Shown piece by piece: positions 18,405-26,310 of a stretch of 64,000 bases of DNA. Position 1 is the first letter of the stretch, and every line of letters begins with the position of its first letter. The notes under the pieces are model-generated. The model saw only the letters and a program-made list of their open reading frames with translations. It did no database searches and was not told the DNA's origin. Source of the stretch: CAIWMF01 sp964402065 (GTDB lineage Bacteria; Verrucomicrobiota; Verrucomicrobiia; Chthoniobacterales; UBA6821); contig CAYOAN010000001.1 of NCBI GenBank assembly GCA_964402065.1, forward strand, positions 402,966 through 466,965, written 5' to 3'. The translations under genes were made by a program, and so were the position numbers.

Positions 18405-18434
18405 AAAAGGCTGAGAGCTGGAGGCTAAAGGCTA
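18405..18434 (-). promoter_or_regulatory. 7-nt-period leader of tsaB that includes the tsaE stop
   Basis: Reading leftward the unit CCTTTAG occurs twice, then CCTCCAG, CTCTCAG and CCTTTT before GTG. The first TAG in the tract is the tsaE stop codon. No Shine-Dalgarno sequence is present. Confidence 0.65.
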
Positions 18435-18947
18435 AAGGCGCTGCCCAGGAAAGAAAACTTCAATTTTTCTTGTTTCATTTTCGAGTGGCGTGATCACAAT
18501 GCGAATCGTTTTTTGAGGAAGAACATTAGAAAATTTATTACCCCATTCAATAATCGTCAACCCCTCTGAAAAATAGTCTTGGAGGCCTAAATCAAGAGCC
18601 TCGGCTTCGGTTTGAAGACGATAAAAATCGCCATGATGCAAACAATTTTCAGCAGACCCATAACTTTGTAGTAAGGTAAAAGTAGGACTTGTAACTTCGT
18701 CATGAATGCCCATGGCCACGGCAATAGCTTTCGTAAAATGTGTTTTTCCAGCCCCTAGCGGACCTTCTAGGCTGATGACATTTTTTTTTCCAAGCTGTTG
18801 AAAAATTTGAGTGGCGATATAGTTAGTCTCTGTAATATTGCTCGCATGAAAAACGAGAGGAAGTGCAGCTAATTTCGATGCTTCATCGCGTTGTGCGTTG
18901 CCTTGTGACAAGTTAGAATGGGGTGGCTGAGGCAATATTTTTTCCAT
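18432..18947 (-). CDS. tsaE: tRNA t6A modification ATPase TsaE
   Basis: A 171-residue P-loop ATPase with LEGPLGAGKTHFTKAIA near 75-90, then SPTFTLLQSY, HGDFYRL and IIEWGNKF, as in TsaE/YjeE. I chose the ATG at 18947; a longer frame to 19106 would overlap the divergent lipoprotein gene and adds unrelated residues. TsaE resets the TsaBD complex. It heads the leftward tsaE-tsaB-mrdA unit, with 45 nt to the divergent lipoprotein gene. Confidence 0.92.
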   Translation of the reverse strand: MEKILPQPPHSNLSQGNAQRDEASKLAALPLVFHASNITETNYIATQIFQQLGKKNVISLEGPLGAGKTHFTKAIAVAMGIHDEVTSPTFTLLQSYGSAENCLHHGDFYRLQTEAEALDLGLQDYFSEGLTIIEWGNKFSNVLPQKTIRIVITPLENETRKIEVFFPGQRL

Positions 18948-18992
18948 GAGTTGTATGCTTGTCAATTTATCGTGAGTTGATACAAAGGCTAG

Positions 18993-19388
18993 ATGAAATT
19001 TAAAAACACCTTTTCTTTTATTGTTCTTTTTGTGACTGCTGTAGCAGCCTTGACTGCTTGTCAACGTCATGCTTCCAGGGATCTTGGTAATGATGGTGCT
19101 TTTCAATGTATTTCAGCAACGATCATGATTGCAGGGAAACCGACGACAACCGTGGTTGAGTGGAATACGAAAACAGGAATGGCTCGAATTTTGGATAGTA
19201 TGGTTGTGACGTCAAAGGCCACAGGTACTCAAAATGTCGTCATTGGCTGGATTCCTCTTGGAGATCTTCAGAATGCTATCCAAGAAATCGTAAACAGGAA
19301 CCAGGCTGCTCAACAACAGGCCACTCCAGCCGCAACTTCGGAAGCTCCCGGTTCTGCTTCTGCAACTGCAGGAAAAAGAAAGAAATAA
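18993..19388 (+). CDS. small lipoprotein, function unknown
   Basis: A 131-residue protein with signal peptide FSFIVLFVTAVAALTAC; LTAC is a good lipobox with Cys23 as lipidated residue. A short beta-rich region of about 65 residues follows, then a Gln/Ala/Pro/Ser-rich tail ending in KRKK. I recognise no domain. It is probably attached to the outer membrane. The SRP RNA gene lies just downstream on the other strand. Confidence 0.65.
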   Translation: MKFKNTFSFIVLFVTAVAALTACQRHASRDLGNDGAFQCISATIMIAGKPTTTVVEWNTKTGMARILDSMVVTSKATGTQNVVIGWIPLGDLQNAIQEIVNRNQAAQQQATPAATSEAPGSASATAGKRKK

Positions 19389-19404
19389 GCTTCTTTGTTA
19401 AAAA

Positions 19405-19494
19405 GTCAGAGGACTACGACAGTGAAGAGCTAATTGCCGTTGCTGCATTCCTGCCCTGGCGGGGTCCATCAGTCTACGCTTCATAGCCTCTGAC
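19405..19494 (-). ncRNA. ffs: bacterial signal recognition particle RNA (4.5S/small SRP RNA)
   Basis: On the minus strand the ends GTCAGAGG and CCTCTGAC pair perfectly (8 bp), giving a hairpin of about 90 nt. The tip carries GACCCCGCCAGG, a GGAA tetraloop closed by GCA/TGC, then AGCAACGG. This is the conserved Ffh-binding loop of small SRP RNAs (ACCCCGCCAGGxCxGGAAxGxAGCAACGG type). The 3' end is followed by TTTTT. It lies antisense between two rightward genes. Ends are set by the stem and could shift by a few nt. Confidence 0.85.
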
Positions 19495-19541
19495 CCCATA
19501 GAGGGTAATCAAATGTCATATGCATAATAAAGAAAATTTTT

Positions 19542-20543
19542 ATGAGAATAAAAACTACTTTCTTGTTTTATCTGGGCACACTCATTTTGTTAAAGCCTCT
19601 CTTAGCGCTACCGATGGATGTTCATTCTTCTGAAGTTGGTTGCAATCATTCTCAGAAGCAGAGGGTGCATACTTGTATAACAGAGCATCAGCTTAAAGAG
19701 GAAGGGGAGTCGACGTTATCAAGGAAGGACGCTGGTTCTTGTGTTTTTCCAAGCGAACAGACAGTGGAAACTGTCATGAAATATGACGCTCATCCTGATT
19801 GCTCAACCCCTTCTGCTAATGAAGGTCATGCTCCTTTCAATGATGATCATGAAGCACTATGGGATATGCTTGAAATTCCCGAACGAAAAAATCCACTGAA
19901 TGCATATCTTCATTTTGCTAGCCATCAAAATAAAATAATTGCTGAAATTGCCATTGATGGAGATGGAGGAACATTTATTCGAGAGGATGATATTGCTGCC
20001 ACGATAGGCGGTAAAGTATTACAGTTTTTTTTGACGAAGAGTGATTCTTTTGTGACTGATTACTATTCAACTCTCATTAAGAATTATGGCCAGCAAATCG
20101 CAGATGAAGTTTTTCCTCCATCTGTACGAAGTAAAGCTCTTCAGTTTGGATTAAGTAGTCAAATCGTATTTGATAGCCTTAGAGAGGCTAATTCAAGAAG
20201 GCTAGATAACATAATTGAGCAGCTTGATGCAGTAAAACAGACGACAACAAAAAGAATTCAACACGCCGATTCCTCTTTAGAAGCAGAATTATCATCCTCT
20301 GGAGCTGTTGCTAACTTAGATCAAGAAGAGCTTTGGAAAATTGCTAATAATATAAAAGCTTTATTGGGAAAACAGCCCGTTACGCCCGTAGATGCTCCGC
20401 CTGATACTCGAAGTTTATCTGCTCAGTACGGAGGGCATGCCATTCAATTATTTGACGTTGCAATGACCGCTAACAGTAGCATCATCTGGGCTCGAAGAGG
20501 TAGTTTTGCTATTGAAATAGTTCGTAGAATATTCGGCCTTTAA
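19542..20543 (+). CDS. secreted orphan protein, function unknown
   Basis: A 333-residue protein with signal peptide MRIKTTFLFYLGTLILLKPLLA, probably cleaved near residue 23. The mature part is hydrophilic; residues 30-110 have spaced cysteines (C34, C45, C67 and C87 by count) and many acidic residues, and residues 200-260 are helical. I recognise no family. It precedes tatC by 30 nt. The cysteines suggest an exported, possibly disulfide-bonded protein. Confidence 0.5.
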   Translation: MRIKTTFLFYLGTLILLKPLLALPMDVHSSEVGCNHSQKQRVHTCITEHQLKEEGESTLSRKDAGSCVFPSEQTVETVMKYDAHPDCSTPSANEGHAPFNDDHEALWDMLEIPERKNPLNAYLHFASHQNKIIAEIAIDGDGGTFIREDDIAATIGGKVLQFFLTKSDSFVTDYYSTLIKNYGQQIADEVFPPSVRSKALQFGLSSQIVFDSLREANSRRLDNIIEQLDAVKQTTTKRIQHADSSLEAELSSSGAVANLDQEELWKIANNIKALLGKQPVTPVDAPPDTRSLSAQYGGHAIQLFDVAMTANSSIIWARRGSFAIEIVRRIFGL

Positions 20544-20573
20544 TCTCGAGTTTTTAGGTTGTAGTCTACTCGA

Positions 20574-21341
20574 GTGAATTATCGTAATATTTTTTCCTTC
20601 CGAGAGGCCAATGATGAGCCTCGCCCTTTTTTAGATCATCTTGATGATTTGCGACGACTAGCCGTTAAGATCGCTATCATCGTTATGTTGGCAATGATCG
20701 CTTCGTTTTTCTTTCGCGATCGGCTTGCTGCTCTCATGCAGCGACCTCTCTTTAATGTAGACCCAACACGGGTTGGGAGCCTGCAATCATTAGGTGTAGC
20801 AGACTCTATGACGGTTTCGTTGGAGCTTTCTTTTTATGCTGGAATCATTATTTCTTTTCCAATTTTGATTTTTTTAATCGCGCAATTTCTTTTTCCTGCA
20901 CTCCATCATGCAGAGAAAAGATTAATTATTCCTGTAGCAGCTTTTAGTTTTTTTCTTTTTTTGGTTGGAATTTTTTTTAGTTACTTTGTTGTGCTTCCAG
21001 GAACACTCGACTTTTTTTTTAAAGATGCCAAAGCAATGCATTGGACGCCGATGTGGACAGTGAGAGATTACTATTCTTTTACAACGCAGTTTCTAGTTGC
21101 TTTCGGAGTTGCTTTTGAAATGCCGATGGTGGTGCTTGCACTAGTAAAGTTAGAATTTTTAACAGCTGATGCGCTTCGTAAAGCACGTGCCGTTGCTATT
21201 GTAGCAATTTTTACAGTGGCAGCTTTTATCACACCATCTCCCGATTTGATGACGTATTTGCTGATGGGGGGACCGATGGTAGTGCTTTATGAAATCTGCA
21301 TTCTTTTAGCAAAATTTGTAGAAACTAAAAAAGAAAGTTGA
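20574..21341 (+). CDS. tatC: Sec-independent translocase subunit TatC
   Basis: A 255-residue protein with six predicted membrane helices and the N-terminal PFLDHLDDLRRLAVK, the conserved TatC cytoplasmic motif that reads the twin-arginine signal. FFKDAKAMHWTPMWTVRDYYSF and FEMPMVVLAL are typical. The start is GTG at 20574. TatA/B is not adjacent. tRNA-Glu follows 41 nt later. Confidence 0.95.
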   Translation: MNYRNIFSFREANDEPRPFLDHLDDLRRLAVKIAIIVMLAMIASFFFRDRLAALMQRPLFNVDPTRVGSLQSLGVADSMTVSLELSFYAGIIISFPILIFLIAQFLFPALHHAEKRLIIPVAAFSFFLFLVGIFFSYFVVLPGTLDFFFKDAKAMHWTPMWTVRDYYSFTTQFLVAFGVAFEMPMVVLALVKLEFLTADALRKARAVAIVAIFTVAAFITPSPDLMTYLLMGGPMVVLYEICILLAKFVETKKES

Positions 21342-21382
21342 AATATCTTGGTTTTGTGAGTACATTTTCTAACTCTTCTTGT

Positions 21383-21458
21383 GACCCTATCGTCCAGAGG
21401 CCTAGGACACTCCCCTTTCACGGGAGTAACACGGGTTCGAATCCCGTTAGGGTCGCCA
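21383..21458 (+). tRNA. tRNA-Glu (anticodon TTC)
   Basis: A full cloverleaf: acceptor GACCCTA pairs with TAGGGTC, the anticodon loop holds TTC, the T-arm is GGGTTCGAATCCC, and CCA is encoded at 21456-21458. Confidence 0.97.
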
Positions 21459-21564
21459 TGATCGCAAGTTGCGCGATCACAGGAAGGTGAAGTTAAGACT
21501 TAATAGAACAAGTTTTTTTATTATAACTTCAACCTTAAATTAATCTCAAAGTCGTGCTTTGCGA
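21459..21564. terminator. convergent gap with two stem-loops
   Basis: TGATCGC and GCGATCA (21459-21465, 21473-21479) form a hairpin directly after the tRNA. A second, larger repeat pairs AAGGTGAAGTTA (21484-21495) with TAACTTCAACCTT (21524-21536), one bulged A. Inside lie ACTT and AAGT and a T7 run. The pair probably ends both tRNA-Glu and the convergent HIT gene. Confidence 0.5.
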
Positions 21565-21900
21565 TTACCCTGGCGGCCAATTTAATTTTCTTTTTCCAAG
21601 AAGATGCAAATGCAAATGAGGAACTGCTTCACCGCCGTCTTGGCCATTATTGATAACGATACGAAAACCGTTTTCGAGTTTCTGTTCATGAGCAACGCAT
21701 TTTGCCGCGAGAAGTAAGCTTCCGAGGAGTTCTTGATCTTCAATTGTTGCTTCGGAAATTCGTGGGATTGGTTTCTTGGGGACGATGAGTGCATGAAAAG
21801 GGGCCTGTGGAGAGATATCTTGAAAGGCGATCCAGGTTTGCCCTTCAGCGACAATGGTAGCTGGAACTTCGCGAGCAATGATTTTTTCGAATAACGTCAT
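21565..21900 (-). CDS. hinT: HIT-family nucleotide phosphoramidase-like protein
   Basis: A 111-residue HIT protein. The histidine triad is HLHLH with H95, H97 and H99; the N-terminal TLFEKIIAREVPATIV and the EAVPHLH stretch match Hint. It hydrolyses AMP-lysine or AMP-phosphoramidates in related proteins. It is a single gene with its own heptad leader. Confidence 0.93.
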   Translation of the reverse strand: MTLFEKIIAREVPATIVAEGQTWIAFQDISPQAPFHALIVPKKPIPRISEATIEDQELLGSLLLAAKCVAHEQKLENGFRIVINNGQDGGEAVPHLHLHLLGKRKLNWPPG

Positions 21901-21936
21901 GAAGCAGAGATACAGAATACTGCTTGCGGATTACAG
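21901..21936 (-). promoter_or_regulatory. 7-nt-period leader of the HIT gene
   Basis: Reading leftward: CTGTAAT, CCGCAAG, CAGTATT, CTGTATC, then TCTGCTTC and ATG. A less regular member of the class, without a Shine-Dalgarno sequence. Confidence 0.45.
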
Positions 21937-21947
21937 GAAAAAGTAGC

Positions 21948-21966
21948 TCAATTTAATAGGCTATAA
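21948..21966. repeat. dispersed 19-nt repeat, copy 1
   Basis: TCAATTTAATAGGCTATAA here recurs at 63061-63079 with one base changed. Its first part also matches the right arm of the inverted repeat at 61008-61019. Confidence 0.5.
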
Positions 21967-22040
21967 ACGAATTTTCTAACGCCCTGGACAACATCCCTAC
22001 GGTCTTCTCAACGTTTGTAACTTTTTGTGCACAAGAGTTG

Positions 22041-23102
22041 TTAAATATCAGAAGTGGTAGAAAATTGATTCCAATAAGCAGCATCAAGGTCAAATCCCTG
22101 ATGTGAGTTACGACAATTTTTATTGGCGCAGCCAGAATGTTTAGCAGTCCCAATTTTTTTTGAAGGAAGCGCTAATTCATTTGCTATTTCTTGACGCAAT
22201 GGTAGCGCTGCTGCCGTCTCTTCTACTGCGATACCATGCGAATGTTCAATGCCAAGAGCGTGTAAAAAATAATCAATTTGTGCATGAATGGTACCAAAAA
22301 AATCAGCGATGCATTTAAGCCCACATTTTTCTAAAGCAGCTCCTAAAATTTCTGCAACATCAAAGCCTATTCTTCCTCCCAACATGCAAGCAATATCGAA
22401 GAGTGCATGAAGAATCGTTCCTGCTGCTTCATAATATTCCTGATATATGTATTCATGAAAAATAACTGCTCCCATGTAGGCACAGTAGGGGAGTAGCGCA
22501 TAAAGGCCCACTTGTTGAAAGACGATGGCTTCAACAACTTCACCTCCTACATTCCAGAACGACCATTCTGTGGCGCTACTAATAGCTTTTAAAGCATCAT
22601 AAAAATAGGATGAATAAGATACTTTACTGTTTTTATAAATTTGTTCGTGATTTTCTTGAAGCGGTGCCGCTCCATTGACTACAGGAGTGAGAGATGACGT
22701 GCTCAAACCATCACTGCACGCCTCCATATTTGGAGTAAGTGGTGTGAAAAGCATTTCATCTGTTACTGCATCATCCGTAGGGCAACCGTGATCGAGCCAG
22801 TTTAAAAAGCAGAGAGCATCACTTTGGCTAATATGAAGGACTGGAAATTCGCCACAATCATTAATAAGTGAGTAAGTGAAATGGATACCATCCTCTGCTA
22901 AAGAGCGCACGATCTGGTCAGAGGCCATTTCTGGATGATAAAAACCATGAGTATCAGACGGTTCAACCGCGTTTAAAAAAGTGCAGTAGTTTTCTGCCTT
23001 GATGTTTTCTAGGGAGTTTAATGTTGTCTCTGCAAAAAGTGAGCAAAGTGACGCAACAAGAAAAATAAGCAACGAATAGAAACGGCGAATGGTTGTTTTC
23101 AT
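22041..23102 (-). CDS. secreted, truncated FGE/SUMF1-like protein with helical C-terminus
   Basis: A 353-residue protein with signal peptide YSLLIFLVASLCSLFA. Residues 35-110 (NYCTFLNAVEP, GFYHPEMASD, FPVLHISQSDALCFLNWLDHGCP) match the N-terminal half of formylglycine-generating-enzyme-like proteins, including the one at 51042-52793 (FFMNCV, GLYHSEM, FPITNITMDDAKRYCNWCEHGCP). The C-terminal half of the FGE fold is missing. A helical, hydrophobic region (about 150-280) and a Cys/His-containing tail (HSGCANKNCRNSH) follow. An enzymatic role is unlikely because the fold is incomplete. Confidence 0.6.
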   Translation of the reverse strand: MKTTIRRFYSLLIFLVASLCSLFAETTLNSLENIKAENYCTFLNAVEPSDTHGFYHPEMASDQIVRSLAEDGIHFTYSLINDCGEFPVLHISQSDALCFLNWLDHGCPTDDAVTDEMLFTPLTPNMEACSDGLSTSSLTPVVNGAAPLQENHEQIYKNSKVSYSSYFYDALKAISSATEWSFWNVGGEVVEAIVFQQVGLYALLPYCAYMGAVIFHEYIYQEYYEAAGTILHALFDIACMLGGRIGFDVAEILGAALEKCGLKCIADFFGTIHAQIDYFLHALGIEHSHGIAVEETAAALPLRQEIANELALPSKKIGTAKHSGCANKNCRNSHQGFDLDAAYWNQFSTTSDI

Positions 23103-23155
23103 GAGAGAAAAGTATCGCTAAATGATAAGTCAATATCAATAGCTAATAACTTTTC

Positions 23156-23719
23156 TCAAACAATTGTCACTTCAAGCGCGCGTGATGAATTTGCTCTGAC
23201 TGACGATGAAGAGAGATTTCGAATATAACTGACAATTTGTCTTTTTGTTTCTTCCCGACCGAGACGCTTGCGATGAAATAGATAGCGAAGTGAAGCCTCT
23301 AGACCATAGATTTTAAGCTCTTCAGAGGAAGATGTAGCAATTTTTTCAAGGCGTTGCTTGAGGAGTTGAAAAAAAAGAAGTTCATAACCTTCTCCAGCTT
23401 CTTTTGCTAGTTCAACTAGCGAGAGTGTTGTTGGTGGTGGAGGAAGAATGAAAGCTGTTGCAAGATCAGAAAATCGAAGAGAAAGGAGAAGATCTTTAAT
23501 AATACTTTCTAGTTGAGCGATGGTAATAATGTTATCATTCCACTCTCGGCGTAAGTAAAGTTCGATGCTTTCTGCGAGTTCCCGTGAAAACCACCAACAG
23601 CCATAGCCATGTCTCGAGGCCGTTGTTTCTAATGCCTTTTTAATCCATGGTTTTTGAAATGAGAAAGCATGCCCATTGGGCAGTATAACCAATGGTAGCC
23701 CCTGCAGTAAGGCGATCAT
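23156..23719 (-). CDS. hypothetical protein upstream of nrdR on the same strand
   Basis: A 187-residue cytoplasmic protein that I cannot name. The stretch NGHAFSFQKPWIKKALETTASRHGYGCWW, positions 16-44, then an all-helical part, loosely recalls ATP-cone domains (as in NrdR) but has no firm motif. The C-terminus is Ser/Arg-rich. It lies leftward of nrdR with a strong stem-loop in the gap, so it is probably a separate transcript. Confidence 0.4.
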   Translation of the reverse strand: MIALLQGLPLVILPNGHAFSFQKPWIKKALETTASRHGYGCWWFSRELAESIELYLRREWNDNIITIAQLESIIKDLLLSLRFSDLATAFILPPPPTTLSLVELAKEAGEGYELLFFQLLKQRLEKIATSSSEELKIYGLEASLRYLFHRKRLGREETKRQIVSYIRNLSSSSVRANSSRALEVTIV

Positions 23720-23830
23720 AAGAATTTATTCAAATGCTGAGCTCTCGGACTATGAACTCCTGTGACTGCGTCCTCGCGTTTATTCATACAAACTACAGTT
23801 CTGTACTTTTTGTTACATAGCCATAAGAGT

Positions 23831-23866
23831 CTGTTGGAATGAGATTCTTTGCTTATTATTCCAACA
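23831..23866 (-). terminator. 10-bp stem-loop after nrdR
   Basis: CTGTTGGAAT (23831-23840) and ATTCCAACAG (23857-23866) pair perfectly around 16 nt. It lies about 45 nt beyond the nrdR stop and is a likely terminator, although the U-run after it on the minus strand is weak. Confidence 0.5.
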
Positions 23867-23910
23867 GTTTCTTTCATGTTTTCTAAAAATTGAGTTTTTA
23901 TACTTCTAGT

Positions 23911-24384
23911 TTATAAACTTCTAATTGTCTTAACTGTTTTTTTTAAGGATTCAATTTCCTCAATAAAAGCGCCAACCTCTTCGAAACGACGATAGACAGA
24001 GGCATAGCGGACATAGGCGACAGGGTCAAGTCGGCGCAATTGCTCCATGACTTGATCACCAATAAAAGTTGTTGGAAATTCTCGTTGTTGAATAGTATCT
24101 AAATTTCCCAAAACTTCAGAGACTGCTGCCTCCATTGTTTCAAGAGAAACAGGACGCTTTTCACAAGCTTTTAAAAAACTAGCAAGAAGTTTTTGGCGAT
24201 CGAGCTGTTCACGGCGTCCATCGCGTTTGATAACGAAAGTTTCGAGATGTTCAATTTCTTCGTAAGTTGTAAAGCGATGACTGCAGGCTAAACACTCGCG
24301 TCGACGGCGAATACTATTGCCTTCTTTGGAAAGGCGAGAATCAATGACTTTGTCATCAAGAGAATGGCATTTAGGACACAACAT
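23911..24384 (-). CDS. nrdR: transcriptional repressor NrdR
   Basis: A 157-residue NrdR of normal length. The zinc ribbon uses C3, C6, C31 and C34, with RRRREC and RFTTYE; the ATP-cone starts at VIKRDGRREQLDRQKL. It represses ribonucleotide reductase genes when dATP is bound. I chose the ATG at 24384, giving MLCPKC, over an upstream start adding 13 residues. A run of CTACTCT-like heptads lies 75-95 nt upstream. Confidence 0.95.
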   Translation of the reverse strand: MLCPKCHSLDDKVIDSRLSKEGNSIRRRRECLACSHRFTTYEEIEHLETFVIKRDGRREQLDRQKLLASFLKACEKRPVSLETMEAAVSEVLGNLDTIQQREFPTTFIGDQVMEQLRRLDPVAYVRYASVYRRFEEVGAFIEEIESLKKTVKTIRSL

Positions 24385-24585
24385 GGTGTTTGAAAAAACA
24401 GAACACCAGAAGAGTTGGCACAATATTTTGTGACGTCAAGGAAAAAGCAGATTTAGTAGAGAGTAAAGAGTAGGTGCATCATTGTTCCAAGTCTTATACT
24501 GAACGTGATGTGATAAAAAAAACTGCACCTTTTAAAAGATCATAGAGCTAGTTTTAAACGCTCTTTACTTTTTCCATTTTATATC

Positions 24586-24659
24586 CGGAGTCGACGGGGC
24601 TCGAACCCGCAACCCCCGCCGTGACAGGGCGGTGCTCTAACCAATTGAGCTACGACTCC
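24586..24659 (-). tRNA. tRNA-Asp (anticodon GTC)
   Basis: Acceptor GGAGTCG pairs with CGACTCC; the anticodon loop is CTGTCAC; the T-arm is GGGTTCGAGCCCC. CCA is not encoded; the discriminator G is followed by GATA. Confidence 0.96.
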
Positions 24660-24757
24660 TTCAAAACACTTTGTTGTGCTAAGAGAGGTAATATCATCCA
24701 CGCATTTTGATTCAGAGCAATCTTATTTTTCAAAAGTAGGAATTTTTTTTTTCAATT

Positions 24758-24793
24758 CTTTACCCATTACTCTTTACTTATTACTGTTTTTAG
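24758..24793 (+). promoter_or_regulatory. 7-nt-period leader of ubiD
   Basis: CTTTACC, CATTACT, CTTTACT, TATTACT, then GTTTTTAG and GTG. No Shine-Dalgarno sequence is present. Confidence 0.65.
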
Positions 24794-26257
24794 GTGTCGT
24801 ATTTTTCTTTTTCTCAATTTTTGAACAAGCTCGAAAAGGCTGGTGAGCTGCGTCGGATCGACTCTCCCATAGCAACTGAGCTTCAAATTACTGAACTTGC
24901 TGATCGTGAAATGAAGTCTCTGGGAGGGGGAAAGGCTTTGTTGTTTGAGCAGCCAATAATTGATGGGAAAATTTCAAAATTTCCTCTCGCGATTAATACA
25001 ATGGGCTCAAAGCGTCGCATGGCAATGGCTCTTGGGCGTGAATCAGTAGACGATTTAGCAAGGCAATTGGAATTTTTAATGAAAGCCAAGCCGCCGCAAT
25101 CTTTTCGTGAAGGTATCACGTTGTTGCGTCAAGGCATTGACTTGCTTCACGCTCGCCCACGAATAGTCAAAGATGCCCCATGTCATGAAGTGATTCATCG
25201 TCTTGATCAGAATAAAAGTGATTTTTCTTTAAACGATATTCCTATTTTAAAATGCTGGCCCCAAGATGGAGGCCGATTCATCACGCTTCCGACTGTTTAT
25301 ACAAAAGATCCTGATACGGGCGTGCGTAATGTTGGAATGTATCGAATGCAAGTTTACGATGGTGTAACAACAGGAATGCATTGGCAAATTCACAAGGTGG
25401 CAGCTCGCCATGGAAAACGCTATTACGAGAGAGGAGAGCCAATGCCGGTAGCTGTTGCTTTAGGTGGCGATCCTGTCTTAACTTTGGCGGCCACAGCGCC
25501 ATTGCCTGATGGAATTGATGAAATCCTTTTTGCAGGTTTTGCACGAAAGCGTTCAGTTGATCTTGTGAAGTGCCTTACTGTGCCACTCGAAGTCCCTGCA
25601 GAGAGTGATTTTATTATCGAAGGCTTTGTGCACCCTGGTGAAATGAGGCCAGAAGGGCCATTTGGAGATCATACCGGTTTTTACACACCAGTGGATAACT
25701 ATCCCGTCTTTCATGTGACGGCCATCACGCATCGACGCGAAGCAATTTATCCCGCGACGATTGTCGGTGTGCCCCCGATGGAAGATTTTTATATTGGCGA
25801 GGCAAGTGTTCGAATTTTCTTGCCGATTTTCAAAATGAACTTTCCTGAGATTGTTGATATCGCTCTACCAGCTGAAGGCGTTTTTCATAATCTTGTTTTT
25901 GTCAGCATACGAAAACAATATCCATGGCAAGCCTTCAAAGTCATGCATGGGCTTTGGGGGATGGGACAGATGATGTTTTCTAAATATATTATCGTCGTTG
26001 ATGAGGATTGCGACGTGCAAAATACTTCAGAGGTTCTCTTCCGACTTGGAGCTAATACGGATCCACAAAGAGATAGCACCATGATTAAAAATCCAAGTGA
26101 CAGCCTTGATCATGCTCCAACTCTTCCTAACATGGGTTCGCATATGGGCTTTGATGCAACACGAAAACTTCCGGGAGAGGGCTACACGCGTGGATGGCCT
26201 GACTTGGTTAAAATGGATCCTGCAGTAAAAAAGTGGGCGGATCAGTTTTTGAGGTAA
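24794..26257 (+). CDS. ubiD: UbiD-family prenylated-FMN decarboxylase
   Basis: A 487-residue protein of normal UbiD length with GVRNVGMYRMQVYD, GMHWQIHKVAARH, EGPFGDHTGFYTPVDNYPVF (20 residues) and VVDEDCDVQNTSEVLFRLG. The Glu-Arg-Glu type active-site segment is in this core. Such enzymes remove the carboxylate from 4-hydroxybenzoate or 1,4-dihydroxy-6-naphthoate in quinone synthesis. The partner UbiX is not in the window. The start is GTG at 24794. Confidence 0.93.
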   Translation: MSYFSFSQFLNKLEKAGELRRIDSPIATELQITELADREMKSLGGGKALLFEQPIIDGKISKFPLAINTMGSKRRMAMALGRESVDDLARQLEFLMKAKPPQSFREGITLLRQGIDLLHARPRIVKDAPCHEVIHRLDQNKSDFSLNDIPILKCWPQDGGRFITLPTVYTKDPDTGVRNVGMYRMQVYDGVTTGMHWQIHKVAARHGKRYYERGEPMPVAVALGGDPVLTLAATAPLPDGIDEILFAGFARKRSVDLVKCLTVPLEVPAESDFIIEGFVHPGEMRPEGPFGDHTGFYTPVDNYPVFHVTAITHRREAIYPATIVGVPPMEDFYIGEASVRIFLPIFKMNFPEIVDIALPAEGVFHNLVFVSIRKQYPWQAFKVMHGLWGMGQMMFSKYIIVVDEDCDVQNTSEVLFRLGANTDPQRDSTMIKNPSDSLDHAPTLPNMGSHMGFDATRKLPGEGYTRGWPDLVKMDPAVKKWADQFLR

Positions 26258-26269
26258 GAACTATTTTTG

Positions 26270-26291
26270 CCGAAATTGAGAAAAAATTCGG
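26270..26291. terminator. convergent terminator candidate
   Basis: CCGAAATT and AATTCGG pair around GAGAAAA with one bulge, between the convergent ubiD and the squalene synthase-like gene. T- and A-rich runs flank it. Confidence 0.4.
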
Positions 26292-26310
26292 TAAGTGCTC
26301 TCATTTTTAG

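Noticed and set aside
18948..19106. N-terminal extension of tsaE
   Set aside because: It overlaps the divergent lipoprotein gene, and the extra residues have no match to TsaE.
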